From Liolophura sinensis (Eukaryota > Mollusca > Polyplacophora > Chitonida > Chitonidae), in NCBI RefSeq assembly GCF_032854445.1, contig NC_088299.1:16175608-16239607 (forward strand): DNA of 64,000 bases, written 5' to 3'. Both the position numbers and the translations under genes were made by a program. The notes under the pieces are model-generated. The model had not been told where the DNA came from. It made no database searches and saw only the letters and a program-made list of their open reading frames with translations. Positions 1 through 11,402 of this stretch are shown here, in pieces (position 1 is the first letter of the stretch; each line of letters starts with the position of its first letter).

Positions 1-2852
1 TCCATCTAATACTTAAATTGTGGACTTCAATAAAGAAGCTTTACAAGAGGTGTAATATGATTGTATTCTCTTACAGAGTGACCTTTGCTTTAGAGTTGTG
101 CCAAACTCAACAGCAACTGGTGGCACCTGATTACAACGCTATCACACCGTCGTCGCTGCTCCGGTTTTACTCTCTATGCTGTACGTTTTTAATCATATTA
201 TATTTTATAAAAACACTGCCCGTGATATTTTGTATCGAATCATTCCATCAAGCACTCAACTGGAATACTGTCCAGTAGGTGCTCATCCTAACCCCTTAGA
301 ACGATCCTGGCCTGAGTGTTTGTAGAATTCCGAATGTTCTTTCAACACGTCATCAGTATTCTTTGCCATAACATTTAAAGCAGTTTGAGACACACTATTA
401 AAAGTCTGAAGTTTTAGCAAGTAATTTAACTACTGTTCAAGTAAATTAAATACTGTTCAGGCAATTTAACTACTGTTCAAGTAATTTAAATACTGTTCAG
501 GGTAAAGCAGATCGAGAAGTTTGACTGTCATGAATATGCCGATGAGGTTTCATACTGATACTTTGACCTTCAAAATGTGTAATGCCTGTTAATGCTTCCA
601 ACTGACATGGGTTTTGAAACAAGACCATTTATTTGTGCTATATCCACATCCTTCAAACTGATAATACACTTGGAATCTGAGATCATGTTTGACTAACATG
701 GTGATTAAGAGTCATGAAATCTCCCACACAGAGAGGACACAATGGACAGTAATGTTCCATGCTCGTGCATGCAAAAATTTAAAAAAAAGTGAGCCAAAGA
801 AAAAAATTAACACCAACCATTTATATGTGCTGACAAGTGTAAACTTGTGTTGTGGGTACTGTCAACATTTGCATTAGTTTTAAGGGAATCATAAGATTGT
901 ACCGTGCACATTGGTACTTCTGAATTAAAGGCACTTACAACGTGCTTTCTGTGCATACAAACAGCAACCTGGAAATGAGAGAACACACATTTTTATATTC
1001 GCAATAAAACATGCAGGTATTTTAACAATAAATTTTGGTTTTTCAATTCTTCATCATTGCCTTTCCTTAACACAGATGACGAAACTGTCTAATTTTTTAA
1101 ATTTCAATTTAACTTGACATGTACTAAAGTGAAATGAATGATGGTGACTTCTAGGGATTAAGTTATTTGACCATGTTAATCATAAGTATGAATGGTGAAG
1201 CTATTAGACCGGTGCCAGATATTCTAGGAGAAAGTGTGTCGAGTCTGCATATCTTGGAGGCTGTGACATCTGTATGCAAATGAAATCTTACCATCAATAT
1301 GTACATGCAGATATGTGTACTGATATTAAGATTATATTTGTTGGGTGTTAACTTTAGGCTGGTTGGGAAGTCTCTCTTTTTTATTTGAATTTCAGGTTTG
1401 TTATTTATTAGTCCACGTACACAGATCAGTAGTTTGAGAAAACTGTCGATATGACGTACTGATGACTGCACGACCGCTAGTCATCTAACAAGCCGCACTC
1501 GTGCTGAAAACAGAAATACACGCTCTACATACATGTACCTAAAACTGTTCTGACATGAAATCTAAACAGCATATTTCTTTTCCAGGGACGTTTTGATTTT
1601 TATTTTAAAACAACAAGACGCTATTTCTGGGCTACCAAGACAGAGCACTTGCAGTGTTGTTGACCGCCATCGCCATTCTTAGCGGCTAGCCAGCTCTTTC
1701 GAAACCAACAAATTGAGGAGCTAACTCTTATCGTGCCTTTTTTAAAATTACTACGAAGGTGTGGAATTTACTTTTTTCATCACAGATTATGGCAGGAATT
1801 AGGGTAGGGAATCCACTAAAGCAGATTATTATACAACCCAGAAGAGTGCGGCGACCACTGGGTAACCCAGAAGTGGGTGGTATACTATTTATGTGACTTT
1901 TCCCCTGAATTCATTAGGCTAATATCTGGCAGGAGATGAAGCAATGATCATTATGACCTATCCAAGTATTTCGGTCAGCATACTGGAACTAATAATTCAT
2001 ATTCATTATTTTGAATTAATGTCACAGCTGTTGTGAGCCAATAATAGGCAGTATCATTGGTCACATGATGAGAGTAGGGGTAAACACAGCAGATAAATCA
2101 TTAGTGAGATAGGCCAATGTTGTATTGCAATAATGCGGTATTAAATATTTAATGATGAATCGTTAATTGGCCTACAGTGTATAAAGGCTTAGAAATTTAA
2201 AACGAAAAATGATATAACAACATGACAACAACAACATCTTTATTTATTTGCGATGGCTGAGTTGAGAGAGTGGGCAGTTGTAAACTTTCTAAGTCACTAC
2301 GTTCGTCAATTCATTGATGCTTCCCTGAATTAGGCGGGCCAGATATGGAGAAAACTATTTGCAGATGTAGCCCAAGTGAATATAGCATGTAATACACGCA
2401 AATGCGCTTTAATTCAAACCTTACCATGCTTACCTGCCTTAAAGACGTCTAGAAACAATGTTCTGGCAAATCAACTGGAGTGGTGCAGTGGTATAAGAAT
2501 CCCTCCATGAACCCGACATGCTGTCTGATGGAAGTTCTAATCCAGATCATTTCTCAACAAACAAAGTGAATCCTTTCAGAAATGCATGAAGCTCTTGTAC
2601 TACAGCGCAGAAATCAGATATATGACAGTGAACAAACTAGAATGACAGTCGTCTTATTTACGCTGTTTTTCTTTGTATGCTAATTGAACATCTCCCCATT
2701 CAGTTTTAACCAATCAAAAATCAGTAAAAACCCGTGACCGTGGGAAAAATTGACGTCACAAGGTACGTGGAAATGAACTCGTAAATATGAACTTAGTCTT
2801 TATCACACCCCGAGAATGTTGTACTAGCGCAGGCTGAACAATGTGTACTTAC
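1..2852. other. unassigned stretch at left edge
   Basis: No gene is supported here. A splice-acceptor-like site lies near 68-78 with a short open stretch after it, but no family is recognisable. Bases about 149-290 resemble 12566-12702 and so belong to a dispersed repeat. Around 2706-2758 a CCAAT-type motif is followed by a palindromic TGACGTCA (CRE-like) site, which could be promoter sequence. It cannot be linked to a gene. Confidence 0.4.
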
Positions 2853-2914
2853 CAAGCCTTTGGACTGAGTGTTTTGATTGCTGGAAACTGTTGACTTCTT
2901 TGGAAATGCGGCAT
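2853..2914 (-). CDS. candidate first coding exon, unknown gene
   Basis: On the minus strand an ATG at 2914 opens a frame of 20 codons that runs into a strong splice-donor match (GTAAGTAC, 2845-2852). The exon would end two bases into a codon. An E-box (CACGTG) and a CCAAT-like motif lie just upstream on that strand. The peptide is too short to assign to a family, and the next exon was not found between here and the window edge. This may be the 5' end of a gene running out of the window to the left, or a chance donor. I do not recognise the product. Confidence 0.22.
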
Positions 2915-3535
2915 CGCCCGAGTATTGGCTTTTACTCCACGAGCTTGAAACGCCGGCGGCAGCTCATTTAAAATCATAACCGTTCCAATTTTTGATCACG
3001 TGCTCCAACGAGTAGTTAGTGTTAGGAATTAATTAGTCAGATTTAACGCTAGCGTTGACCATCTTTATAACAAATATTTTATTTAATTAGCGATTTAAAA
3101 AAATTTTTAGTCGCTGACGAACGAATTTTTTAATATTCTTTTTTAATATTGTTTGTTCACACATGTTGAGGGATTATTTTTGGTGGTTTTCGGCTCAACG
3201 ATCGACCTTATAGACCCTATCTATTATATAAGCAGCATTCGGCCACACTTCATAAGATATATTTCAGCATGCTTTTTTTAAATTTTAGTGTTATCCTTTA
3301 AACACCATTTCATTGTTAACAGAAAGTTTCCATATATAGAGATAATAACCTTAGGAACTATAGGCCTATGTATTAACGTATAAATGTGTTAATGGTCTAT
3401 TTTTTGATTTCATCCCTTTTACATTTAACGGTAACGTTATCATAACATTTGCGTGTTATTAGAATAACATTTTAAAGGCATTAACTTTTAATCAATAAGG
3501 CTTATATTTGATGTTGGGGGGCTGGGTGTGTGCGT

Positions 3536-3536
<1 letters not shown>
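2915..3536. other. AT-rich non-coding stretch
   Basis: No open frame of note. A TATATAAG-like motif sits near 3214-3226 on the plus strand, with no credible plus-strand gene behind it. Confidence 0.4.

Positions 3537-3582
<46 letters not shown>
3537..3582. repeat. (GT)n microsatellite
   Basis: About 23 uninterrupted GT dinucleotides, followed by a T-rich run. Confidence 0.95.
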
Positions 3583-3585
<3 letters not shown>

Positions 3586-3715
3586 AAATTTTTTTTTCTT
3601 TGTTAACTATTTTTTCGTAGTATGTGATTAAAGCTTATTGTCTTTCGGGAACTACATATGACCTTGGCTGTCTGACTAATTTCATTTTATCAGTCACCAG
3701 ACTTTCATATACCCT

Positions 3716-3822
3716 GTGCAGGTTGTTGACAGACATTCCCAGGGAGAGGAAGCCAGCATAGGCTGGACTTAAAATCACAGCGACCGCATTGTTGAGAGTC
3801 TCCTGGGATATTGCGCTGGTCA
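3716..3822 (-). mobile_element. SINE family A fragment (head half)
   Basis: Diverged antisense copy of the tRNA-derived SINE seen complete at 39784-40039. It keeps the block reading 'gaggaagccagcatrrgctg' through 'gagtctcctggg' and lacks the AT-rich tail. Confidence 0.7.
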
Positions 3823-3919
3823 TGTATTCAGTGCCGTCGACTCACTTTAGTCTTAGTTTAGCGTGGAATGTCAAAATTAGCTACATGCACAAACAGAACT
3901 CTGTAGATCATAATTAGAG

Positions 3920-6900
3920 TCACCAACACTGACAGTACAATACTTTTTTCAAATTGCCCTTACCTTTAGCCGGAATGTAGGTGCCCTGTACAGATTTAGT
4001 CCTTTGTCCAGCCGTGCTAGTGGACTGGCCTACCATGGTGGAGATTCTGCCTGTCATGCTGCTGGCTAAGCCTGCTGTACTTCTTGTTGGGATTGCCGTG
4101 CCTTGATTAAAGCTTGCCGTGCTGGTGGTTGAACCTACCGTGCTTGTGGTTGGGCGCACCGTGCTCGTATATGGGGTTCCCGTGCTGGTGGATGAGGTTG
4201 CCGTGATAGTGGATGGGGATGCTGTGCTCGTAGATGAGCTTGCCGTGCTGGTAGATGGGCCTGTTAAGTCGGTAGATGGGCTTGCCTTCCTGGTAGATGG
4301 TTTTGCCCTGCTGATAGATGGGCTTGACGTGCTGGTAGATGGGCTTGACGTGCTGGTAGATGGGTTTGACGTGCTAGTAGATGGGTTTTTGGTGCTAATA
4401 GATGGGTTTGCCGTGCTGGTAGATGGGCTGACCGGGATCGTAGATGGGCTTGCAGTCCTGGTAGAAGGCCTTGCCGTGGTCGTAGATGGGCTTGCCGTGG
4501 TCATAAAAGTGACTGTTGAGCTGGTGGATGTGCCTGTCGTCCCCGCAGATAGGCCTGCCCTGCTGGTAGTTCCACCTGTCGCACTAGTGTTCGGTCCGGA
4601 TGTGCTACTAGATAGGGTTAACGCGCTGGTTGATGGGTTTGTAGATGGGTTTGCCGTGCTCGTAAATTGGCTTGTCGTGCTGGTAGATGGGCTTTCCGTG
4701 CTGGTAAATGGGCTTACAGTGCTGGTAGATGGGGTTGCCGTACTGGTAGATGGGCTTGCTGTGCTGGTAGAGGGGCTTGCTGTGCTGGTAGATGTGGTTG
4801 CCGTACTGGTGGATGGGCTTGCTGTGCTGGTAGAGGGGTTTGCCGTTCTGGTAGATGTGGTTGCCGTACTGGTAGATGGGCTTCCTGTGCTGGTAGAGGG
4901 GCTTGCCGTGCTGGTAGATGTGGTTGCCGTACTGGTAGATGGGCTTGTCGTGCTGGTAGAGGGGCTTGCCGTGCTGGTAGATGTGGTTGCCGTACTGGTA
5001 GATGGGCTTGTCGTGCTGGTAGAGGGGCTTGCCGTGCTGGTAGATGTGGTTGCCGTACTCGTAGATGGGCTTGTCGTGCTGGTAGATGGGCTTGCCGTGC
5101 TGGTAGATGTGGTTGCCGTACTGGTAGATGGTTTTGTTCTGCTAGTAGATGGGCTTACTGGGATGGTAGATGGCCTTGTCATGCTGCCTGATGTGCTTGC
5201 CGTGCCTGTAGATGGGTTTGCCGTGCTCGTATATGGGCCTGTTGTGGTGCTCTTAGATGGGCCTGTTGTCTGGCTCGTAGATGGGCCTGTTGTCGTGGTC
5301 GTAGATGGGCCTGTTGAGCTGGTGGATGGGCCTGTCGTCCTCGCCGATAGGCCTGCCCTGCTGGTAGTTCCACCTGCCTGACTTATGTTTAGTCCAGATG
5401 TGCTACTAGATAGGGTTAACGTGCTGGTTGATGGGTTTGCCGTGTTTGTAGATGAGTTTGCCGTGCTCGTAAATTGGCTTGCCGTGCTGGTAGATGGGCT
5501 TGCTGTGCTGATAGATGGGCTTGTCGTCCTGGTAGACGTGGTTGCCGTACTGGTAGATGGGCTTGCTGTGCTGGTAGAGGAGCTTGATGTGCTGGTAGAT
5601 GTGGTGGCCGTACTGGTAGATTGATTTGCCGTGCTCGTAAATTGGCTTGCCGTGCTGGTAGAGAGGCTTGCTGTGCTGGTAGATTTGGTTGCTGTACTGG
5701 TAGATGGGCTTGCTGTGCTGGTAGAGGGGCTTGCCGTGCTGGTAGATGTGGTTCCCGTACTGGTAGATGGGCTTGCTGTCCTGTATGAGGGGCTTGTCGT
5801 GCTGGTAGATGTGGTTGCCGTGCTGGTAGATGTGGTTGCCGTACTGGTAGATGGGCTTGCTGTGCTGGTAGAGGGGCTTGCCGTGCTGGTAGATGTGGTT
5901 GCCGTACTGGTAGATGGGCTTTTCGTGCTGGTAGATGTGGTCGCCGTCCTGGTAAATGTGAGTGCCGTACTGGTAGATAGGCTTCCTGTGCTGGTATAGG
6001 GGCTTGCCGTGCTGGTAGATGTGGTTGGATTACTGGTAGATGGGCTTGCTGTGCTGGTAGAGGAGCTTGCCGTGCTGGAAGATGTGGTTGCCGTACTGGT
6101 AGATGGGGTTGCTGTGCTGGTAGATGTGGTTGCCGTACTGGTAGATGGGCTTGCTGTGCTGGTAAAGGGACTTGCCGTGCTGGTAGATGCGATTGCTGCA
6201 CTGGTAGATGGGCTTGCTGTGCTGGTAGAGGGGCTTGCCGTGCTGGTAGATGCGGTTGCCGCACTGGTAGATGGGCTTCCTGTGCTGGTAGATGGGCTTG
6301 CCGTGCTGGTAGATGTGGTTCCCGTACTGGTAGATGGGCTTGCTGTCCTGTATGAGGGGCTTGTCGTGCTGGTAGATGTGGTTGCCGTGCTGGTAGATGT
6401 GGTTGCCGTACTGGTAGATGGGCTTGCTGTGCTGGTAGAGGGGCTTGCCGTGCTGGTAGATGTGGTTGCCGTACTGGTAGATGGTTTTGTTCTGCAAGTA
6501 GATGGGCTTACTGGGCTGGTAGATGGCCTTGCCATGCTGCCTGATGTGGTTGCCGTGCCTGTAGATGGGTTTGCCGTGCTCGTATATGTGCCTGTTGTGG
6601 TGCTCTTATATGGGCCTGTTGTCGGGCTTGTAAATGGGCCTGTTGTCGTGCTTGTAGATGGGCCTGTTGTCGTGGTCGTAGATGGGCCAGTTGAGCTGGT
6701 GGATGGGCCTGTCGTCCTCGCCGATAGGCCTGTCCTGCCGGTAGTTCCACCTGCCTGACTAATGTTTGGTCCGGATGTGCTACCAGATAGGGTTGACGTG
6801 CTGGCTGATGGGTTTGTCGTGTTAGTAGATGGGTTTGCCGTGCTCGTAAATTGGCTTGCCGTGCTGGTAGATGGGCTTTCCGTGCTGGTAAATGGGCTTA

Positions 6901-9412
6901 CCGTGCTGGTAGATGGGCTTACTGTGCTGGTAGATGTCGTTGCCGTACTGGTAGATGGGGTTGCTGTGCTGATAGATGGGCTTACCGTCCTGCTAGACCT
7001 GGTTGCCGTACTGGTAGATGGGCTTGCTGTGCTGGTAGAGGGGCTTGCCGTGCCGGTAGATGTGGTTGCCGTACTGGTAGATGGGCTTTTCGTGCTGGTA
7101 GATGTGGTTGCCGTGCTGGTAGATGTGGGTGCCGTACTGGTGGATGGGCTTGCTGTGCTTCTAGAGGAGCTTGCCGTGCTGGTAGATATGGTTGGATTAC
7201 TGGCAGATGGGGTTGCTGTGCTGGTAGAGGGTCTTGGTGTGCTGGTAGAGGGGCTTGCCGTTCTGGTAGATGTGGGTGCCGTACTGGTAGATGGGCTTGC
7301 TGTGCTGGTAGAGGGACTTGCCGTGCTGGTAGATGCGATTGCTGCACTGGTAGATGGGCTTGCTGTGCTGGTAGAGGGGCTTGCCGTGCTGGTAGATGTG
7401 GTTGCCGTACTGGTGGATGGGCTTCCTGTGCTGGTAGAGGGGCTTGCCGTGCTGGTAGATGTGGTTGCCGTACTGGTAGATGGTTTTGTTCTGCTAGTAG
7501 ATGGGCTTACTGGGCTGGTAGATGGCCTTGCCATGCTGCCTGATGTGCTTGCCGTGCCTGTAGATGTGTTTGCCGTGCTCGTATATGGGCCTGTTGTGGT
7601 GCTCTTAGATGGGCCTGTTGTCTGGCTCGTAGATGGGCCTGTTGTCGTGGTCGTAGATGGGCCTGTTGAGCTGGTGGATGGGCCTGTCGTCCTCGCCGAT
7701 AGGCCTGCCCTGCTGGTAGTTCCACCTGCCTGACTTATGTTTAGTCCAGATGTGCTACGAGATAGGGTTAACGTGCTGGTTGATGGGTTTGCCGTGTTTG
7801 TAGATGAGTTTGCCGTGCTCGTAAATTGGCTTGCCGTGCTGGTAGATGGGCTTGCTGTGCTGATAGATGGGGTTGCTGTGCTGATAGATGGGCTTGTCGT
7901 GCTGGTAGATGTGGTTGCCGTGCTGGTAGATGTGGTTGCCGTACTGGTAGATGGGCTTGCTGTGCTGGTAGAGGGGCTTGCCGTGCTGGTAGATGTGGTT
8001 GCCGTACTGGTAGATGGGCTTTTCGTGCTTGTAGAGGGGCTTGCCGTGCTGGTAGATGTGGTTGCCGTACTGGTAGATGGGCTTCCTGTGCTGGTAGAGG
8101 GGCTTGCCGTGCTGGTAGATGTGGTTGCTGTACTGGTAGATGGCCTTGCTGTGCTGGTAGATGGGCTTGCCGTCCTGGTAGATGTGGTTGTCGTACTGGT
8201 AGATGGGCTTGCTGTGCTGGTAGAGGGGCTTGCCGTGCTGGTAGAGGGGCTTGCCGTACTGGTAGATGGGCTTGCTGTGCTGGTAGAGGGACTTGCCGTG
8301 CTGGTAGATGCGGTTGCCGTACTGGTAGATGGGCTTGCTGTGCTGGTAGAGGGGCTTGCTGTGCTTGTAGATGTGGTTGCCGTACTCGTAGATGGCCTTG
8401 TTGTGCTGGTAGATGGGGTTGCCATGATGGTAGATGGTCTTGCTGTGCTGGTAGATGTGGTTGCCGTACTGGTAGATGGGCTTGTCGTGCTGGTAGAGGG
8501 TCTTGCCGTGTTGATAAATGGGCTTGTCGTGCTCGTAGATGGGTTTGCCGTACTGGTAGATGGGCTTGTCGTGCTGGTAGATGAGCTTGCCGTACTCGTA
8601 GATGGGTTTGCTCTGCTAGTAGATGGGCTTACTGGGCTGGTAGATGGCCTTGCCATGCTGCCTGATGTGCTTGCCGTGCCTGTAGATGGGTTTGCCGTGT
8701 TGGTATAGAGGCCTGTTGTGGTGCTCTTATATGGGCCTGTTGTCGGGCTCGCAGATGGGCCTGTTGTCGTGTTTGTAGATGGGTCTGTTGTCGTGGTCGT
8801 AGATGGGCCTGTTGAGCTGGTGGATGGGCCTGTCGTCCTCGCCGATTGGCCTGCCCTGCTGGTAGTTCCACCTGCCTGACTAATATTTGGTCCGGATGTG
8901 CTACTAGATAGGGTTAACGTGCTGGTTGATGCGTTTGCCGTGCTGGTAGATGGGCTTGCCGGACTCGTAGATGGGCTTGCCGTGCTCGTGACCAAGGTTA
9001 CTCTGCCAGTGTTTGTACTTGCCATTCTAGTAATTTTCCATGTAGCTGGGCTGCTAGTGGTAGGTCCACCCGCTATTCTGTTGAACTGACTTGCTTTCTT
9101 ATTAGTTAGGCTTACTGTGCTAGTGGTTGAACCTGGAGTTCTCTTGGATGGTCTTGTCATGCTGATAGTTCTACCTGTTGTACTGGTGGACGGGCCTTTT
9201 GGGTTTCTGTATTGACCTGACCTGCTGGTGGGTTGGCTTTCTGTACTTGTAGTTAGGCTAATACTGGTTGATGGGCCTCCTGTGCGATTAGTTAAACTAA
9301 CATTATTTGAAGGTTTAGGTTTGGTGAAAGTTATTTTTGAAGATTCGGTGGAAAGAGATAACAAAGAACTGAACCCGACCATTATCAGGATGCCTAAGAC
9401 GGTTGGCCTCAT
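3920..9412 (-). CDS. secreted Ser/Thr/Pro-rich mucin-like repeat protein (large first coding exon)
   Basis: The minus-strand frame is open for 1,830 residues from the ATG at 9412. That ATG is preferred over the in-frame ATG at 9526 because it starts a typical signal peptide (MRPTVLGILIMVGFSSLLSLS), and because a polypyrimidine-CAG acceptor lies at 9425-9426, only 12 bases upstream, which suggests a 5'-UTR intron. After about 100 residues of low-complexity sequence the protein is almost wholly 7-residue repeats of the type ASPSTST/ATTSTST. These are interrupted five times by a distinct Gly-containing block ('SGPNISQAGGTT...GPSTSSTGPSTTTTTGPS'). Cysteine is almost absent. Such Ser/Thr/Pro tandem repeats are typical of densely O-glycosylated gel-forming or shell/epithelial mucins. 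Read straight through, the frame stops at 3920, but a good donor (AAAG|GTAAGG, exon edge 3964) lies just before it. The exon probably splices on, in phase 1, to exons I could not find. Function beyond 'secreted mucin-like' is inference. Confidence 0.75.
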   Translation of the reverse strand: MRPTVLGILIMVGFSSLLSLSTESSKITFTKPKPSNNVSLTNRTGGPSTSISLTTSTESQPTSRSGQYRNPKGPSTSTTGRTISMTRPSKRTPGSTTSTVSLTNKKASQFNRIAGGPTTSSPATWKITRMASTNTGRVTLVTSTASPSTSPASPSTSTANASTSTLTLSSSTSGPNISQAGGTTSRAGQSARTTGPSTSSTGPSTTTTTDPSTNTTTGPSASPTTGPYKSTTTGLYTNTANPSTGTASTSGSMARPSTSPVSPSTSRANPSTSTASSSTSTTSPSTSTANPSTSTTSPFINTARPSTSTTSPSTSTATTSTSTARPSTIMATPSTSTTRPSTSTATTSTSTASPSTSTASPSTSTATASTSTASPSTSTASPSTSTASPSTSTASPSTSTASPSTSTTTTSTRTASPSTSTARPSTSTATTSTSTASPSTSTGSPSTSTATTSTSTASPSTSTKSPSTSTATTSTSTASPSTSTASPSTSTATTSTSTATTSTSTTSPSISTATPSISTASPSTSTASQFTSTANSSTNTANPSTSTLTLSRSTSGLNISQAGGTTSRAGLSARTTGPSTSSTGPSTTTTTGPSTSQTTGPSKSTTTGPYTSTANTSTGTASTSGSMARPSTSPVSPSTSRTKPSTSTATTSTSTASPSTSTGSPSTSTATTSTSTASPSTSTASPSTSAAIASTSTASPSTSTASPSTSTAPTSTRTASPSTSTPRPSTSTATPSASNPTISTSTASSSRSTASPSTSTAPTSTSTATTSTSTKSPSTSTATTSTGTASPSTSTASPSTSTATRSSRTVSPSISTATPSTSTATTSTSTVSPSTSTVSPFTSTESPSTSTASQFTSTANPSTNTTNPSASTSTLSGSTSGPNISQAGGTTGRTGLSARTTGPSTSSTGPSTTTTTGPSTSTTTGPFTSPTTGPYKSTTTGTYTSTANPSTGTATTSGSMARPSTSPVSPSTCRTKPSTSTATTSTSTASPSTSTASPSTSTATTSTSTATTSTSTTSPSYRTASPSTSTGTTSTSTASPSTSTGSPSTSAATASTSTASPSTSTASPSTSAAIASTSTASPFTSTASPSTSTATTSTSTATPSTSTATTSSSTASSSTSTASPSTSNPTTSTSTASPYTSTGSLSTSTALTFTRTATTSTSTKSPSTSTATTSTSTASPSTSTASPSTSTATTSTSTATTSTSTTSPSYRTASPSTSTGTTSTSTASPSTSTASPSTSTATKSTSTASLSTSTASQFTSTANQSTSTATTSTSTSSSSTSTASPSTSTATTSTRTTSPSISTASPSTSTASQFTSTANSSTNTANPSTSTLTLSSSTSGLNISQAGGTTSRAGLSARTTGPSTSSTGPSTTTTTGPSTSQTTGPSKSTTTGPYTSTANPSTGTASTSGSMTRPSTIPVSPSTSRTKPSTSTATTSTSTASPSTSTTSPSTSTATTSTSTASPSTSTTSPSTSTATTSTSTASPSTSTTSPSTSTATTSTSTASPSTSTGSPSTSTATTSTRTANPSTSTASPSTSTATTSTSTASPSTSTASPSTSTATPSTSTVSPFTSTESPSTSTTSQFTSTANPSTNPSTSALTLSSSTSGPNTSATGGTTSRAGLSAGTTGTSTSSTVTFMTTASPSTTTARPSTRTASPSTIPVSPSTSTANPSISTKNPSTSTSNPSTSTSSPSTSTSSPSISRAKPSTRKASPSTDLTGPSTSTASSSTSTASPSTITATSSTSTGTPYTSTVRPTTSTVGSTTSTASFNQGTAIPTRSTAGLASSMTGRISTMVGQSTSTAGQRTKSVQGTYIPAKGKGNLKKVLYCQCW
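4100..8990. repeat. 21-bp coding minisatellite with higher-order repeats
   Basis: Plus-strand consensus is gatgggcttgccgtgctggta, 21 bp, repeated across about 4.9 kb of the mucin-like exon. A unique marker block (tgctactagatagggtt, preceded by a 'gtccggatgtg'-type sequence) recurs near 4586, 5383, 6760, 7735 and 8880. These marker blocks divide the array into higher-order segments of roughly 0.8-1.4 kb. The period is a multiple of three and the unit contains no stops, so several frames on both strands stay open. Confidence 0.95.
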
Positions 9413-9526
9413 TTTTGTCTTGACCTGGCAGAAAAGAGACAGGAAATGATGGATGACATTGTCCTGTGAAAACACAACCCAAGAATAAAGATTTTTAAAT
9501 TTCCTACTAACGAACAAGACAGACAA

Positions 9527-11402
9527 GAACGAATTATTAAAATATAAGTTTGATATCTATCAGTCAGTTGGAGTATGAGGAACATTTTCTGCACTAAAAG
9601 ATTCCTTCAGATCTATTGACTTCAAAGTGCTGATTCTAAAAGATTCCGACTCCATGGACAAATCCGCTGAAACCATCAGCTGGCCTAAATTGCTGTTAGC
9701 AGGCCTCCAAACACAATATCTCTGTAACGCTTTTAAGACATCTATTTGTGTCATGGCGAAGAAAACATTTTGAGCCATACAAATGTCGAAATATTGAAAC
9801 TTTTTTTTCAAAATGTCGAGTTTGTTTTTTTCTTATGAATTTCTATTTTCTGTGTAGAAGTTTGACTTTCCCTCGTTACCAAAACGCAATTTAGATTTTT
9901 TCCCTCGAAATTTTGACTTTCTTCTCCAACCCAACTACACACAATATAACAAATTATGAGAACATGAAACCATATATATGCGTTGACATGATTGACTTAG
10001 ATCGTTTTGGCTTTTTCCACAAATATAAGTCCAGATAAGATGTAGCATTTGGAGAGTATGTGGTTTCCTTTAAATCCAGCGAAGATGGTTAAATATCTTT
10101 CACAGCTTTTGGTATATATTGGTTGTTTAAAGCCAATAAAAGCCATCAAACGCCTTAATGCTGTTGTTGTACGATTCCTCACAGTTGTCTCAGTACAATG
10201 TGACGTCATCAAAGCGGGAAGAGTCCACAATCAATTTTGCTTCACTCCAAAGGTGCCGACTTCAAACTACATCTGAGTCTAAGAGAAAACGGATTGAGGG
10301 GGAAGAGCTAAAGGAAACTCTACTCTAATTCTCGTCATTCTCTTTAACCTCGTAGTAACTCAGGTGTGATAAGATCGGGTGTGATTTTCTGGATATATAT
10401 CCCTATTATTAAAATATTATGGTTTTCGAGTTTTAACTGAGGTTGAGTTCTTTTATCCGGTTTAAACATGCTCATCTAATGTAAGTTTTGATGTACTAAA
10501 TTATTACGTCGTCAACCATTCACTACTTCTCAAAGCGTTTCTACCTAATTCTGCTTAAGCCATGGTGCTGTATGGGGCCTGCAATTTGCTACTCTTTAAT
10601 CATTACCATGGACAGGTAAAATAAAACTGACTGTGACAAGAGGCCTTATTTCATCGATTATGTGTGACTGTTTGACAACCCACAAAAATGGTCGACCTTA
10701 CAAACAGTGACAGTTGAGGAATCTACAAATTTCCGAAGAAATCATATACCTTTCAAATCACGCCAAGATATCAGCGAGGATTATAAAACATAATACTATA
10801 AAAAAAAATTAATTTGTTTCATGCCTTACTCATAGATTTATGGAAGAAGTCTGACAGAGCACGTAGAAAGCTGACACATGAAAGTTAAAAAAGTTTGGGG
10901 AAATTGTCGCGACACATTCTGTCACACATCTAAATTTAGTCTTCTATATCCCTTATTAACTTGTATTTTTTTTTTCGTAAAACTTAGGCGAAATACCACA
11001 ATACTGACATTTTTTGCCCGAGATAATGTGGATTAAAGGTTGCTTCAAAATACGAAAAAAAAAATTACGAAATATAGGACTTTTCTTAGTATAAAAAAAC
11101 TCACCTCATACACATAAAATGCCAATTTTCGTTCACGTCCGTATGTTGAGACATGCGAATGTGTTCTGTGCTGAGATGTTTGGATGGCGATCTCGTGGAC
11201 GCGACATAATCGATCTTCTGATAAAAGGTATGTAAGCCTATGTTAAAGGTTAGCAAAGGCGTTATAAATGAATTTGGGAAAATGACATTCGGCACCTCAT
11301 TGCGAACGAATTTAGAAAACAATTATCTCTGCCGTTCGGCAATACTAACTTTAGTTCTTGTTTAACGTCGCTCCCATCCTATAAGTTTAGCGCGGAAGTC
11401 TT
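9527..11402. other. mostly unassigned; small minus-strand ORF near 9563-9811
   Basis: The region upstream of the mucin-like exon should hold its 5'-UTR exon and promoter, but I could not locate either. A non-repetitive 83-residue minus-strand frame at 9563-9811 has no recognisable domain and no clear splice context. Bases about 10020-10155 are a retroelement relic, listed separately. The rest is AT-rich with no supported feature. Confidence 0.35.
10020..10155 (-). mobile_element. decayed reverse-transcriptase fragment
   Basis: The nucleotide sequence aligns well with 53085-53210, where the minus strand encodes an RT fragment with a YIDD catalytic motif. In this copy the frame is broken and the motif region is missing, so it is recognisable only by comparison with the second copy. 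Confidence 0.5.

Noticed and set aside
1163-1471. 102-codon minus-strand frame
   Set aside because: No domain, no splice signals and composition like the surrounding AT-rich sequence.
4119-8708. Long plus-strand open frames (VLVDGLAVLVEG-type and GCRTGRWACRAGR-type) across the mucin-like array
   Set aside because: They are antisense by-products of a stop-free 21-bp repeat; no start context, signal peptide or splice sites.
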